Positions 1 to 11,893 of a DNA stretch of 64,000 nucleotides are shown here, piece after piece. The translations under genes and the position numbers were made by a program. Under the pieces are notes generated by a model. The model ran no database searches and was not told the origin of the DNA. It saw only the letters and a program-made list of their open reading frames with translations. The DNA is from Aquanectria penicillioides (taxonomy: Eukaryota > Ascomycota > Sordariomycetes > Hypocreales > Nectriaceae), in the NCBI GenBank assembly GCA_003415625.1, contig PYIU01000001.1, positions 1,054,001 through 1,118,000 on the forward strand, written 5' to 3'. Each line of letters starts with the position of its first letter. Position 1 is the stretch's first letter.

Positions 1-488
1 AACGACTGTACAATATTTACCCGGGTCGAGCTTCCTCGTGTAAAATTGGAGCGCTGGATTTCCTCAACGACTACAAGACGGTTCTGCCAATCGAGAGGAT
101 GGTTAAAGCGTGGCGAGGGGCTCAGAAGCCAGTCTTCAGGTGCCTGCTGGATGAATGGAATCCCTGGCAGCCGTCGAACGGGGCCCATCACGGTGTGGAT
201 CTGGTTCTCCTTTTCGGGGGCTTTGATCTCTCATTTTCGGACAGCGCACAGAAGACAGGGGCGATGATGCGGGGGAAATGGATCGACTTTGTTCACTCAG
301 GTGAGCCCTGGCCTCGAGATTCCTACGTCGTCTTTGGTCCTCACGGTGCCTTCCAACAACTTGATGAGGCCGGCTTGCAGTCGCGCCGGCGGATGCTCCA
401 GGTCAAACATCTCGACAAGATGAGTCCAGCCGGGCTGGACAAAGTCTTTATGTCGCTGGCAGCAGGGAGAATTAGCCTGTTAAATTAG
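1..488 (+). CDS. Type-B carboxylesterase, C-terminal part (cut by window edge)
   Basis: The reading frame is open from base 3 to the TAG at 486-488, about 161 codons, with the 5' end outside the window. The segment is the C-terminal third of a fungal type-B carboxylesterase/lipase (alpha/beta hydrolase). It contains the GAHHGVDLVLLFG stretch, where this family carries the catalytic His before the conserved acidic/FG element, and then the terminal helix with the usual GKWIDFVHSGEPW motif. The nucleophile elbow and oxyanion hole must lie upstream and cannot be seen. It probably hydrolyses an ester; the substrate is unknown. A second, complete member of the family lies at 41634-43576, but the two are not adjacent. 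No intron is apparent in this part. Confidence 0.8.
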   Translation, partial: RLYNIYPGRASSCKIGALDFLNDYKTVLPIERMVKAWRGAQKPVFRCLLDEWNPWQPSNGAHHGVDLVLLFGGFDLSFSDSAQKTGAMMRGKWIDFVHSGEPWPRDSYVVFGPHGAFQQLDEAGLQSRRRMLQVKHLDKMSPAGLDKVFMSLAAGRISLLN

Positions 489-1247
489 AGGCAGTGCGCT
501 GAGGCAGGACTTTGCGGGGGGGGGAGGGGGAGGCTCTGGCTTGGAAAAAGGAAGGCTGAATTGTTCGATGTCCCTGCACAATGGTTCGTGATGACGCATC
601 CTCGCCCTCTCGACTCAAGACGACAGGCCGAGAGACTACGGGATGAGTTTGTTCCAGCGCATTCAAGAACGCACGTGGGTCTCAGTCGGTGTCCGACAAA
701 CTGCGAGTCAAGCGCGAGAGGCCATGGGCAGCGAATAAAGTTGGCCCGCTTCCGACGCGGCTCAGCCTAGATTCTCTCCTTTTTGTGGACCGAGACCCGG
801 CGGACTGTCAGCCATGGTGCATCTCGGACTTCTACGCACTCCGATCGGGATCGCAGTAAAGGATGTGAAATTACCTCCGATGTGGCCTGCGTCCGATTCG
901 TCAGAGGCCCATGAATCGCCCAGATTGTGCGAGATGCCTGAACGGCACAATTATTGAGATGCTGTTTCATTTCGCCTAATATATACTGGTAGTATCCTAC
1001 CTACTCCCATTCCCTACCTACTCCTTGATGTGATGTGATGTGATGTGAAGGCGAAGCTGGCAAACTCTGCACCCAAACAGATCTACTGAGGAGGAGCTTG
1101 ATTCGGTCTCTACTGCATTGATTTCGCTTCTCTCGACCAGTTTTCTACTTTGATCTGACTGTCCCTCACCTGATCTTTATTTTATTTTCCTTTCTTTCTT
1201 TTTTTGGCACGGCACGGCACCAGCCTGCCCACCAACATCCCATCCCA
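489..1247. other. Intergenic region, promoter side of the DHA2 transporter
   Basis: No gene is seen. There is a short (TGATG)n microsatellite around 1027-1048 and a pyrimidine-rich stretch at 1171-1203 just before the transporter start, as is common upstream of fungal start codons. Confidence 0.5.
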
Positions 1248-3148
1248 ATGGACTCGAGTTCGGAAAAAAAGCCGGGCACTTCGTCCTCCAGCAATCTAGA
1301 TCTACCCTCATCGAAAGGGTCGGAGAGTGTCTCCCAGCTCGACGATGGCCCAACTGTATACGTTCTTTCGGGTACGAAAATGGTCCTCATCACCATCAGC
1401 CTTATGCTCGCCGTTCTCTGTGTCGCGCTGGACAATACGGTTAGATGATTCTTAGATCCATCGCATCCTCGCCAATTTAACTCGTGGTGTTTTAGATCAT
1501 CGCCGTAGCCATCCCAAAAATCACAGACCAGTTCAAAAATCTCAACGACGTCGGTTGGTATGCTTCAGCATATCTCTTAACTACCTGCGGTACCTCCGCC
1601 ACACCCTCGCTGCAACCAAGCTGTTGCTAACTCGCATTTTAGCACTACAGTTGCTCTTCGGAAAGCTTTACGCCATCTTCAACGTCAAGATTGTTTTTCT
1701 TACGGCATTATTTGTCTTCGAGCTTGGGTCGTTGATATGTGGTGTCGCGCCATCATCAACAGCGCTCATCATCGGCCGAGCTATTGCTGGCCTAGGAAGC
1801 GCAGGCATCTTCACGGGAGCTCTCGTCACTATCGCCCACACAGTTGAGAAGGAAAAGAGACCCATGTATTTTGGTCTCATTGGAGGAATGTACGGGATAG
1901 CTTCCGTTGCTGGGCCATTGGTAAAGTCTCTGAACATGTAGACCCCAGTATCACAGCTGACTCTTCTAGATGGGCGGTGCTTTCACAGATCATGCGACTT
2001 GGCGATGGTGCTTCTATATCAACCTTCCGTTAGGCGGAGTCACCGCTGTCATCGTCTCGTTTCTCCTGCAACTACCCCCGAAACCCAAGGCTGCGAAGGA
2101 GTCGCCATTCACAATTTTCAAGCGCCTGGACCCAATCGGAACAGCAACCTTTATTCCCAGTATCATCTGCATCCTGCTTGCCCTTCAATGGGGTGGAGTC
2201 AAGTACGAGTGGTCAAATGCACGAATTATTGTTTTGTTTGTCATGTTTGGCCTCTCGCTAGCTGCATTTGTGGGCATCCAAATCTTCCTGCAAGATGATG
2301 CTACTGGTATGTTCAAATCATTTCCATGCTAGGACCATCAGGCTTACATCTCCAGTTCCCCCTCGAATTGGAGGTCAAAGGACAATCGCTTCGGCTGCCC
2401 TTTTCGGGTTCTGTATTGGAGGGTCCTTCTTCATCTTTACCTACTACATTCCCATTTGGGTACGCTATCAATCCAACATTTCAGGAAGTGTTACCTAACT
2501 TTACCATAGTTTCAAGTGATCAAGAATACGAGCGCCGTCAAATCCGGAATTTATTCATTGCCCATGATCCTCTCCAACGTTCTTGGTATCATAAGCGCTG
2601 GTGCTTTGACAACAAGATTTGGTCATTATGCTCCATTCTTCATTGCTAGCAGCGTCGTCATGTCTGTGGGGGCAGCAATGATCACTTTGTTCGAAGTGGA
2701 CACATCGCAGGCAAAATGGGTTGGATTTCAATTCATCTATGGCCTCGGTGTCGGTCTTGGTTTCCAGCAAGGCGGTGTGGCAGCACAAGCTGTTCTCTCG
2801 CTGCAAGACGTTTCCATCGGCACAGCAACGGTCATGTTTGTCCAGATGCTGGGCGGAGCACTTTTTGTTTCAGTCGCTCAGAACTTGTTCACCAACAAGT
2901 TAGTTGAGAACCTCATTGCACTGAACATCCCCAACCTTGACCCGCACGATATTGTCAACGTGGGTGCGACTAGTTTGAGGTCGATCGTAGACCCAGCATC
3001 GCTGCCCGATGTTCTCATTGCCTACAACAGTGCTTTGGTCAAGGCTTTCCAGCTGGCTCTTATCATGAGCTGTTTGAGCATTCTGGGTGCTCTTGGCGTC
3101 GAATGGAGAAGTGTGAAGGGGCAAGAAATCGCGCCAGGAGGTGCTTGA
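1248..3148 (+). CDS. MFS efflux transporter, DHA2 (14-TM) family
   Basis: Drug:H+ antiporter-2 type major facilitator, expected in the plasma membrane exporting toxic compounds or secondary metabolites. Six exons give 547 residues: 1248-1439, 1496-1589, 1643-1920, 1970-2306, 2356-2459, 2510-3148; all five introns (49-56 nt) are GT-AG and keep frame. A hydrophilic Ser-rich N-terminus of about 45 residues precedes TM1, which ends in the family hallmark VALDNTIIAVAIP spanning intron 1. Later hallmarks are the [17 protein letters not shown] segment (motif C region) and the [10 protein letters not shown] motif after intron 3. The length fits the usual 540-580 residues. The start is the first ATG in frame ahead of the Ser-rich leader. 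No biosynthetic gene lies next to it, so the substrate cannot be inferred. Confidence 0.9.
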
Positions 3149-4565
3149 AGCGAAACTGAACCACGGGTTTTGCTCATGAAAATGCTGCATACTTAGAATT
3201 GTATAGAAGGTTATTTTCTCTCATTGCACATCGACTCAACTCGGTTTAACATCATCAAGGAGCGAATCATTATAGTAAATAGAATATAGGATATAGACAA
3301 TAGATAATAAGAGTGCGGCCCATCAGGTTCCAAACCTGAAATCAGGGCTTTTGTATCTAGCTTCACTTCAAGTTGCACATACCCAGGCTTGGGAAGAATG
3401 TTGGGAGGGTATGAGTAAGATTACCTCGTATTAGTCGAAGAAAGACTTCGGGGACAGTGGCGTCAACCCAGCGGAGGCCGAACCAAGAAAAAGCACTCTA
3501 CCCCGTTCTAAAGGGACTCTCATGTCAATCTTTTCTTCTCACTTGTGTCACAGACTTCAGTCAGATATTCATCAGCATCTACCGTGGTCATCATGGACTA
3601 TGTCAGGTTATTTGCGGGACAGTTGCAATTATCATTCATTTCAACATGCCTGGCGGTCGCCAATACTCCTGCAGGCTCTGTAACAACCGGCTAAAGCGTC
3701 CAAGATCTTAATCGAACAATTAGCTCGTGCCAAGCATCTAGATAGATTTAGCTGCACATATTTTTCTGCAATCAGTTAAAGCCTATGTTGTACTACATTA
3801 ATGTAGTGCAAAACTTAACTGTTACTTTCGTCTAACTCTGATCCATACCCAACTAAGCAAGATTCTGGCCGTCCATCACAGCGCCAAAATCAACAAATAT
3901 TCCTAGTAGCGTAGAATCTTGGCATCTGAGGTCTAAAGAATATTGATTTATAGTTTTATTAGGCTGCCCGTATATCTAGTTTCTCCTACTACATCCCAAT
4001 TAGGTAAATAGGATGTAAGGAATAGGTCAAAGATCTGTCAGACTTCAACCATAAATCAAAGAAAAGAAATACAATCAATCCATTCAGATGCCTCTACGGC
4101 TCCGTATTGTGGGTTAAGTGGCTCTATTTTTCGAGTGGAAATGGCTGGATTCTTAATCCCTAATTGTTCCAAGTTATTGTTCTCATTGCCTTGAACAATT
4201 TCAGGCTTGTATCAACATAGCACGTATTGTGGCAACTTAGGTCCTGTACTGGGCCTGGAATCTTGTATTTAGGTAAGTTCAGAGAAGCGAAGTACAGCAA
4301 TAGGGCAGATACTAGTTGTAATAATCACAAATGATGAGATTAAGTGCTTAATAAATTCAAAAGCAAGATCCATTCAAGCATTGAAAGTTTGTCCTATGTC
4401 CTAATTTAAACTTCACTGAGGACAAATATAAGTACCAGTTGCAACAATAACTACAGCATATACATCCACAACCATGACCAACCTGGGACAACCGCACTCT
4501 TGCTTATCATATACCGCAGTCCTCTAACCATTCATACACCTGAAAGCCTCCAATAGAATTGTCGT
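3149..4565. other. Gene-free spacer between convergent transporter genes
   Basis: It lies between the 3' ends of the DHA2 pump (plus) and the sugar transporter (minus). A short open frame at 3457-3711 has no recognisable motif and is not called. The DNA is moderately AT-rich, with no obvious repeat or RNA gene. Confidence 0.5.
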
Positions 4566-6517
4566 TCATTTCAGCTGCGATCGGTCTTCAACCATAGAAA
4601 CACGACCCCCTTCCGTTTTATCATGGCTCAAGATCTGCTGGACATCTTGCCGAGTCTTCTCCTCTTCAGTTGGGTATGCGCGCTTGTGCATGGACCACAA
4701 AGAGTGCTGGAAGAGGTCATCCATAGACTCAATACTTCGCCCCTTCAGCTCAGGCAGGCAGAAGTACACAAAGACGACGCCGATGTATGTCATTACGGAA
4801 AAGAACAGGAAAGCTCCGTATTTCATAGTGCTTAACATGTGCGGCGTAGCCGACGTGATGCCATAATTGGCTATCCAATTGGTGAAGAGGCAGCAGGCCA
4901 TGCTAAAGGATCGAATGCGAGCCGGAAAGATCTCTGCGGCAACAACGTATGGGGCTACGGAGTAACCAAATGACCAGCCAAATGCATACAGATAGATCCT
5001 TTGATCATGGGTCAACTCCCTCGTCTTTGAGTAGTGAAGCTTAGATGGACGTACCAGATGATGCCAACAACTCCGCCAGCGGTAGTACCTCCGCCGGTGT
5101 CAGGGTTGGCGAAACGAATATATAAACCGATGTAAAGCATTGCAGTAGCTTGGATAGTGGCGCCAATCATGAGAGGAAGGCGGCGACCAACTCGATCGAC
5201 AATAACTGTCACGTAAACAATGGTCGTGATCAATTTGACGATGCCATAAACGCCAGTAGTGAGAAGCGACCTTGATCCAGAAGGAACCCCAATCATAGCG
5301 AAGATTTCGGGAGCAAAATAGTTGATGGAATCCGTGCCAGTGAACTTGTGAAAAAGAAAGAGCACGACTGCAAGGAACAGACGGCGGCGATTGCTCGCAT
5401 TCGTAGCAATTTCGCGGATAACGGTGATGTAGTTGCGGCCTGCTGAAGTTTCAGCATAGATCAGAACCTTTCTGTGTTTGTCAACGAACCCGAAACCTCA
5501 CTCTGTTCAAGTTCGGATTGCGCGGTGATTTCCATGTACTCCCGTTGAACATATGGATGATCGGCTGGCAAACCTCGAAGTTTGCAAAGATTCTTCAGGC
5601 CTTTTTCCTGTTTCCCGTTCGAAATCAGGGCACGGGGGGTTTCGATCACAACTATCATGAAATATGTCAGTTCATCGTAGGTTGTTTCTTGTGGTGTAGT
5701 GGCAACATACACCAGATGAGAGAAAATAAAAAGAGGCCCGGGATTAGTTGAACGCCGAGGGCCAGCTGCCAGGCCTTGTTATTATTAGGGTCTTTATTTG
5801 GCCAAGTGCTGACAGCGTAGTTGACCCAGAAAGCGATGGCCAGGGCAAGGATGATCATCAAGTTATACGATGTAGTAAGAGAACCTCTAATCGTTTTCGG
5901 AGCGTTTTCGGCCAAGTATTGAGGGGCGAGCTAGATTTCTCTGGCATTAGAATCGAGGTTGGCTTACTTCTGAGCTTCCACTCACCATCGAAGTTCCACC
6001 GATGGCCACTCCAGCCAGCAGTCTTCCGGAGTAAAGTACGTTGAGATTAGGGACTTCTTGCAAGGAACAGCCAAGGAGAAAAAGGGCCGACATAGCAGTG
6101 ACGGCCTTCTTTCGACCGAGAAAGTCGGCCAAAGGCGCTGCCAGAAGGGATCCAGCAGACCCGCCCGCAGCAACTAAAATTGGTGAGAACTCTTTAACCA
6201 GCTAATTTTGAGGTGACAAATACTCACGCATAGCTGCTATATTTCCCTCTAAACTCCAAAGTCAGCTTTCCGAGTAATAACATATGGGTTCAATGCCTAC
6301 TTCTAGAGTCCGCTTGCGAGCTGGTCAAGCCTTCGAACCCAAATGCTCTTCGAAATGACGGGAACGTCATGATGCCTCCAATGTTGCCTTGGTCGAATCC
6401 ATAAGAGCATCCTGCAAAAGCGATGGTGACACTCAACAACAGGAGTTGCTTATTAAAGATCTCCTTGGGATCCTTCTTCCAATCTGGGGAAGCCCAAAGC
6501 GAAGTTCCGCCACCCAT
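4566..6517 (-). CDS. MFS sugar transporter (SP family, 12 TM)
   Basis: Sugar porter of the plasma membrane, probably a hexose, pentose or disaccharide proton symporter. Seven exons on the minus strand (6517-6301, 6248-6228, 6173-5986, 5930-5711, 5651-5502, 5442-5055, 4998-4566) sum to 539 codons, 538 residues, in one frame. Visible family features: GFDQGNIGG in TM1, a loop 2-3 GRKKA element, a TM4-5 segment with APQYLAE, the DRVGRR repeat in the C-half, and the signature IYLYAFGWSFG..VAPYVVAAEIFPARIRS followed by PELKGRS. The 21-nt second exon and the 56-nt last intron were chosen because they restore these motifs. It is divergent from the sialidase-like gene at 7142, with a shared promoter of about 620 bp. 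That suggests uptake of a sugar released or handled by that protein, which is inference. Confidence 0.88.
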
Positions 6518-7141
6518 GGTTGCGAGATAGGTATTCAGAAATTGAACTGTCTTGGGGATTAATGAGTTTGCCAATTGTGTCAGGCCCTCTTTAACTTGTT
6601 GCGAACGGTGAAGTAAAAACCAGGATTCGACGGCACAAATATACAAACGGTCGTCGTTAGGAATCTAGAATTCGAACCCCACGGGGTCCTAAAGACGAAA
6701 CCAGGTTCCCCGCACACGGGCTTCAGTCCATAGTTGCATGTGCCGACTACCCCAAGGTTCTGAGTTTGGCGCCGTTCGTTTCCCCACATCTGATCGTCAC
6801 CTCTGCAGATTTCACCTCGTGATGGCCTCAAGCTAAGATGAAAATGGATATTCGGACACAAGTCCTAGCTGCAGCCGTCGCTTTAACTTGTCTTGGAGAG
6901 GTCCGAGTCCCAGTTCGTCTGATCGCCAGACCTGATACAGGGTTTACTGAGCTGAGCGGCGAATGGCGCCGAGCCAAACCCATACCTACTTGTCTCTCAG
7001 CTTTTGGGCTGAGAAACGATTAATGAATCGAGCTTCACCATCGTTAATAAAGATGTCCTTGAGCATATACTCCTTTTTTGTTAGCCGAATGCAACCTTGT
7101 CTAGATCTCAGGATTACAATCTAGCTTCGGAGATCCTCGCC
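6518..7141. promoter_or_regulatory. Shared divergent promoter: sugar transporter / BNR protein
   Basis: A 624-bp gene-free interval separates two divergent start codons, so both genes may be controlled together. I saw no convincing operator. Open frames inside it have no family features. Confidence 0.4.
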
Positions 7142-8287
7142 ATGGCAGCGCCGACACTCCAAAGCGTTGCTCTTCCAGCAGCTACAATCCAGTCTCATGC
7201 TTCCAATATTTTGCTTCTACCAGACGGGTCCATCTTATGTGCCTGGTTCGGTGGCTCTCAAGAAGGCCTCCCAGATATCAGTATCTGGCTATCTCGGCGA
7301 GAACCTGGATCGAATGAATGGCCCCCTCCTGAAAAGATATCTTCTGATGAGAACCGGAGTTGCCAAAACCCCGTCTTGTTCCTAGCTCCAAAAACAGGTC
7401 ACGTCTGGTTGTTTCATACATCCCAGGACGCCGGAAATCAAGATGGCGCTGTGGTCATGGCCCGTACCAGCAGCGACGGTGGTAAGACTTGGTCTGCGCC
7501 ACGTTATCCATTTCATGGGAAAACCGGTATCTTTGTCCGCCAGCCGCTCGCGGTCCTTGGCGATGGTACATGGGTCCTTCCCATCTTCTATTGTCGATCA
7601 CAGCCAGGTCTACGATGGATTGGGAACGACGACATTTCTGCCGTCTTGCACTCTCATGACGACGGCCAAACTTGGGGCGAAGAGGTAGTCCCTGAAAGTA
7701 CTGGTGCTGTCCATATGCAGATAATCGCACCCCGAGAGAAAAGTACACTGTACGTCGCCTTTTTCCGCAGCCGTTGGGCCGACTCGGTCTACCGTTCCAC
7801 GTCCTCTGACGGCTTAAACTGGGCTCCTCCGAAACCTACAACTCTACCAAACCCCAATAGCGGTATTTGCGCCGCTCGGCTTTCCTCTGGAAAAATTGCC
7901 TTAGTCTTCAATCGATCTGCCTCTGAACCGCATCTGGACAGACGTGAAGGTTTATACGACGATATTACGCCTGAAGACGACGCACGCCCTAATCAGGAAT
8001 CGGTAAACGGCAAGGCAGCCATATGGGGTACTCCACGCAAAGCCCTGACAGTGGCTATATCTGATGATGATGGCTTGAGTTGGAAGGAAAAGGTCTTGGA
8101 GGACGGCGATGGGTTTTGCATGACTAACAATTCGAAGGACAAGACTAACAGGGAGTTGAGCTATCCCAGCATGCAGACTGAGCCAGGAGAGCCAAGCGAC
8201 GTTGTGCACATTGCTTATACATTCCATCGGCAGCATATTAAATATGTAAGGATTTCTCAAATTGAGGAATGGGTGGAGAATGCATAG
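7142..8287 (+). CDS. BNR/sialidase-like beta-propeller protein
   Basis: An intronless gene of 381 residues. It belongs to the BNR (neuraminidase-like, six-bladed propeller) group. Four Asp-box motifs of the form S-x-D-x-G-x-x-W are visible near residues 110-117, 171-178, 220-226 and 307-314 (SSDGGKTW, SHDDGQTW, SSDGLNW, SDDDGLSW). No signal peptide is seen, so it is probably intracellular, unlike secreted sialidases. I could not confirm the catalytic Arg triad or Tyr/Glu pair, so true exo-sialidase activity is uncertain; many proteins of this group act on other glycosides or are uncharacterised. The ATG at 7142 is the first Met of the conserved start; an upstream in-frame TTG at 7097 is not needed. 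Its divergent neighbour is a sugar transporter, consistent with glycoside catabolism. Confidence 0.8.
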   Translation: MAAPTLQSVALPAATIQSHASNILLLPDGSILCAWFGGSQEGLPDISIWLSRREPGSNEWPPPEKISSDENRSCQNPVLFLAPKTGHVWLFHTSQDAGNQDGAVVMARTSSDGGKTWSAPRYPFHGKTGIFVRQPLAVLGDGTWVLPIFYCRSQPGLRWIGNDDISAVLHSHDDGQTWGEEVVPESTGAVHMQIIAPREKSTLYVAFFRSRWADSVYRSTSSDGLNWAPPKPTTLPNPNSGICAARLSSGKIALVFNRSASEPHLDRREGLYDDITPEDDARPNQESVNGKAAIWGTPRKALTVAISDDDGLSWKEKVLEDGDGFCMTNNSKDKTNRELSYPSMQTEPGEPSDVVHIAYTFHRQHIKYVRISQIEEWVENA

Positions 8288-9144
8288 GTGGAGGAGGCTA
8301 TAGGCAGTGCAAGCGGCCATATATCTAGTCGACTATTCCGGCTCTGCTCTGTAGAGAGCATAACTACCCGATTCATGTCTCAATCAGAGAAAACAAAAGC
8401 AATTATTGCATCATACCTGCAGCTGACTTGTGAATACGTCCGTTCGTAAACTCTCTCTCCTCCGTCTTGGATGCATACTTACTTGGGCCCTAAATTCTCA
8501 ATTGTATTGTACCATCGACTATCAAGTCCCGATTAAATGCCAACCATGTATTCTATCGTTCCTATACCACCTCCCCGCAGGTCAATCGGGAGATTAGACC
8601 AAAAGAAGGCCTCAATTGGAAGCCCGTGCCCTAGGCGCATATGCCGACACAACATGATTAGTTTTCTCGGCCGCAGCGGGATCGACCCGGGGCGCTCGGC
8701 CGATGTGGGGCGGGCCATCGAGGAAGGAAGCCCATAACCGACTACGGGTACCTCTCCCTCCTCATTATCGTCGTTTTAGATTGGTCATTCATTGACATTG
8801 TTGGAGCGAAACCAATTCAGAAAGGATACCGAGCTTGCAGCAGCAAGGATTGACTCGCCTTTTGACATCCGGGCAGCCGTTGGCGGCACTCGTTCTGGAA
8901 ACATGTGGGCAAACTCGAGGCAAAAGGAAAACGGGTGGATCGAACGTAATGGGAAATTAGCGTGTTGTTCAAACGCCTGAGCAGAGTTAAATTACTTTTC
9001 TAAAACTTCCAAACAACATCAGACTAGAACTATGGTGGGTATCGATATCATCAGAGACGTGGGCGCCTGCTCCTTCGTTTCCCATCTCGTACATTAGAAT
9101 GGAACATTCCTCCAGGTATGCAAATCATTCAGTCATATGCGACA
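8288..9144. other. Intergenic region
   Basis: Contains the 3' ends of the BNR gene (plus) and the coiled-coil gene (minus). No gene, RNA or repeat is recognised. Confidence 0.5.
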
Positions 9145-11893
9145 TTATGCTTCAGCCTCCTTGGGTGCCTCGGCGGCCTTCTCCTTCAGCTGCTTCAACT
9201 CGTCTTCGAGAGCCTTGGTCTTCTCCAGGGCCTCGTTCTTCTCCTTCTCGGCGGCGGCAAGCTTGGTCTCGGCCTCCCCAAGCTTAGCCTTGGAAGTGGT
9301 CTCGGCATCCTGAGCCTCCTTCTCAGCGGCGGCAAGCTTAGCCTCGACCTCTGTGAGCTTTGCCTTGGACGCAGCTTCAGCGTCCTTGGCCTCCTTCTCG
9401 GCGGCGACAACCTTGGCCTCAGCTTCTTCAACCTTGGCCTTGGATGCAGACTCGGCTTCCTTGGCCTCCTTCTCAGAAGCAACGAATTTGGCCTCGGCCT
9501 CCTCCAGCTTAGCCTTGGAAGTGGTCTCGGCATCCTGAGCCTCCTTCTCAGCGGCGGCCAATTTGCTCTCGACCTCTGCGAGCTTTGTCTTTGAGGCGGC
9601 CTCGGCGTCCTTAACCTCCTTCTCAGCGGCAGCAACCTTAGCCTCAGTTTCTTCAGCCATGGCCTTGGATGCAGCCTCGGCATCCTTGGCCTCCTTCTCC
9701 GCAGCAGCAAGCTTAGCCTGGGCCTCCTCGAGCTTTGTCTTGGACGCAGCATCAGCATCCTTGGCCTCCTTCTCAGCAGCAGTAATCTTAGACTCTGCCT
9801 CTGCAAGCTTAGTCTTCAAGCTAGTCTCAGAGTCCTTCGCCTCCTTGGTAGACGACTCCGCTGCAGCGAGCTTCGTCTCAACTTCCTCCACCTTGGTCTT
9901 CAGGGCAGCCTCAGCATCCTTGGCCTCCTTCTTCTCGGATTCGGTAGTGTCAAGCTTAGCCTCGAGCTCCTCAACCTTGCTTTTCAATCCAGTCTCGGAT
10001 TCCTTGGACTCCTTGTTGGAGGATTCGGCGGTAGCAAGCTTGGTCTCGGTCTCCTGGAGCTGAGTCTTGAGGGCAGACTCAACTTCCTTAGCCTCCTTCT
10101 TCTCAGCCTCAAGGGCAGCGAGAGTAGCCTCAGTCTCACCAAGCTTAGTCTTCAGAGCCGCCTCGGCCTCCTTGGCAGCAGTCTTCTCGGATTCAACAGT
10201 CGCCAGGCTGGCTTGGGTCTCCTCAAGCTTGGTCTTGAGAGCAGCTTCAGCATCCTTAGACTTCTTAGCCTCAGCCTCAAGGTCAGTGGCCTTAGTCTCG
10301 AAGTCCTTCTTCTCCTAAGAACAGGTCAGCATTGTAGGCATACGTGGGATGGTATCACTGATTACGCACCGTCTGGGAAGCCTTGAGGTCCTCATCGGCC
10401 TTGGTGGCCTTGGCCTCCGCAGCCTTGATTTGCGACTCTAGGTCAGAAAGCTTAGTAGCCTCCTCGCCATGAGTCTTCTTCAGTGACTCGAGCTCTTCCG
10501 TCACAGTCTTGAGCCTAGCCACCTCCTCCTCGCGTTGCTTCTGGGCAGCGTCTCGTTCAGCAGAAACAGCCTGGAGCTTGGCAACTTGCTCTTCATGCTC
10601 CTTTTTCAGGGTCTCGTACTCGTCGGTGAGGGTCTTGAGCTTGGCAGTCTGCTCGTCGTGGTCCTTCTTCAATGATCCATGCTCCTCGGTCAAGGTCTGG
10701 AGCTTGCTCTCGAGGTCAGAAGCATCCTTCTTGGCCTTCTCGATCTCGGCGGCGTGGTCGATGCTGAGCTTCTTGTGGGCCTCCTGGGCCTCGACGAGGT
10801 CGCTCTGGGCCTTGGCGATGTCACCACGGGACTTCTCCAGCTGAGCAGCGTGCTCGCCTTCGGCAGTCTTCTTTTGCTCCTCGGCGGCAGTAAGCTCCTT
10901 CTTGGCAGCCTCAAGCTCCTTGGCCAGCCCATCGTGGGAGGTCTGCAGAGCGGTGAACTTGTCCTGCAAGTCGGCCGCTTCCTTCTGAGCGGCCACTAGC
11001 TCGGTCGACGAGTCCTTCTTTAGGCTCTCATTGGCGGCCTCGAGTGTCTTGCACTTAGCCTCGAGGTCAGCCAACTCCTTCTTGATAGATGCGAGCTGCT
11101 CATCGGAACCAGCCTTGGACTTCTCATGGGTGTCTTGTAGGGCGGTGAGCTTCTCCTGTGACGTGGCAAGCTCCTTCTTGGCGGCCTCCAGCTCCGCTTC
11201 GGAGTCGGCCTTTAGCTTGTCGTGGGACTGCTGAAGGGTGGTCAACTTGGCCTCGGAGTCGGCCAAGGCCTGCTTCTGTTCCTCCAAGGCCTTGGTGGTG
11301 GTGGACAGGTCCGCCTCGAGCTCGGTGTGGGTTTGCTGCAAGGTGGTGAGCTTCTGCTCCGACTCGGCGATCTGGGCCTTGAGGGAGGCAGCCTCGTCCT
11401 TCAGCGAGGACTCGAGAGCGGCACGCTCGTCCTTGACCTCGGCGAGCTGCAGCTTGATGGCAGTGAGCTCATCGGAAATGGACTGCTTGGCGTTGCCCAG
11501 ACCCTGGAGCTTTTCTTCTAATGAGGTCAGCTCAGCCTTGGCGGCATCGAGCTCCTGGGCACGGGCAGTTGAAGCTTCCTCGGCGGCTCGGGCCTGCTTG
11601 GCTGCCCTGTCGGTGCTGCCCTTCAACTCTGCCTGCAGCTGGGCGATGTGGTTTTCGGTGTCCTTGCTGGACGAGGCCGAGTTGGCATCGAGGGACTTGA
11701 TTTTTTCTCGCAGCTCGTCGGCTTCCTTGGAGACAGAGGTGTACTCCTTCTCCTTCTTGGAGAGGTCTTCTTCGAGGACGGTAATTGTCTCTTCTCGGTC
11801 GGCGAGCGTCTTCTCGAGCGCAGCCTTCTCCGCCTTGGTGAAGCCGGCTGCTCCACCGCTACTTGCGTCGAAAACGGAGAGGACGTTTCCCAT
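9145..11893 (-). CDS. 897-residue coiled-coil protein with N-myristoylation signature and tandem repeats
   Basis: Two exons (11893-10370 and 10314-9145; 54-nt GT-AG intron, donor gtgcgt) give 897 residues. The product begins MGNVLSVFD, matching the N-myristoyltransferase pattern M-G-x-x-x-S, so membrane anchoring is likely. Residues about 20-505 are continuous heptad-type coiled coil rich in Lys, Glu, Ala and Leu. Residues 527-866 form 13 tandem repeats: five of 28 residues, then eight of 25 (consensus AKDAEAASKTKLEEAEAK and then LAAAEKE). A short tail ends EAPKEAEA. No catalytic domain or transmembrane segment is seen. A cortical or organelle-associated scaffold is the natural guess, but function is unknown. 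The start was chosen at the ATG giving the myristoylation motif; in-frame upstream codons are low-complexity and probably 5' UTR. Long antisense frames across it are codon-bias artefacts. Confidence 0.85.
9241..10260 (-). repeat. Coding tandem repeat: five 84-bp then eight 75-bp units
   Basis: Within the second exon of the coiled-coil gene. 10260-9841 encodes five 28-residue units (exactly four heptads). 9840-9241 encodes eight 25-residue units (two heptads plus an 11-residue hendecad). Units 9-11 and 12-13 resemble each other in order, which suggests recent multi-unit duplication. The repeat boundaries account for the sequence exactly up to the 31-residue tail. Confidence 0.85.

Noticed and set aside
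3457..3711. 84-codon open frame in the 3.1-4.6 kb spacer
   Set aside because: No motif, no homology that I recognise, and composition like the surrounding spacer.
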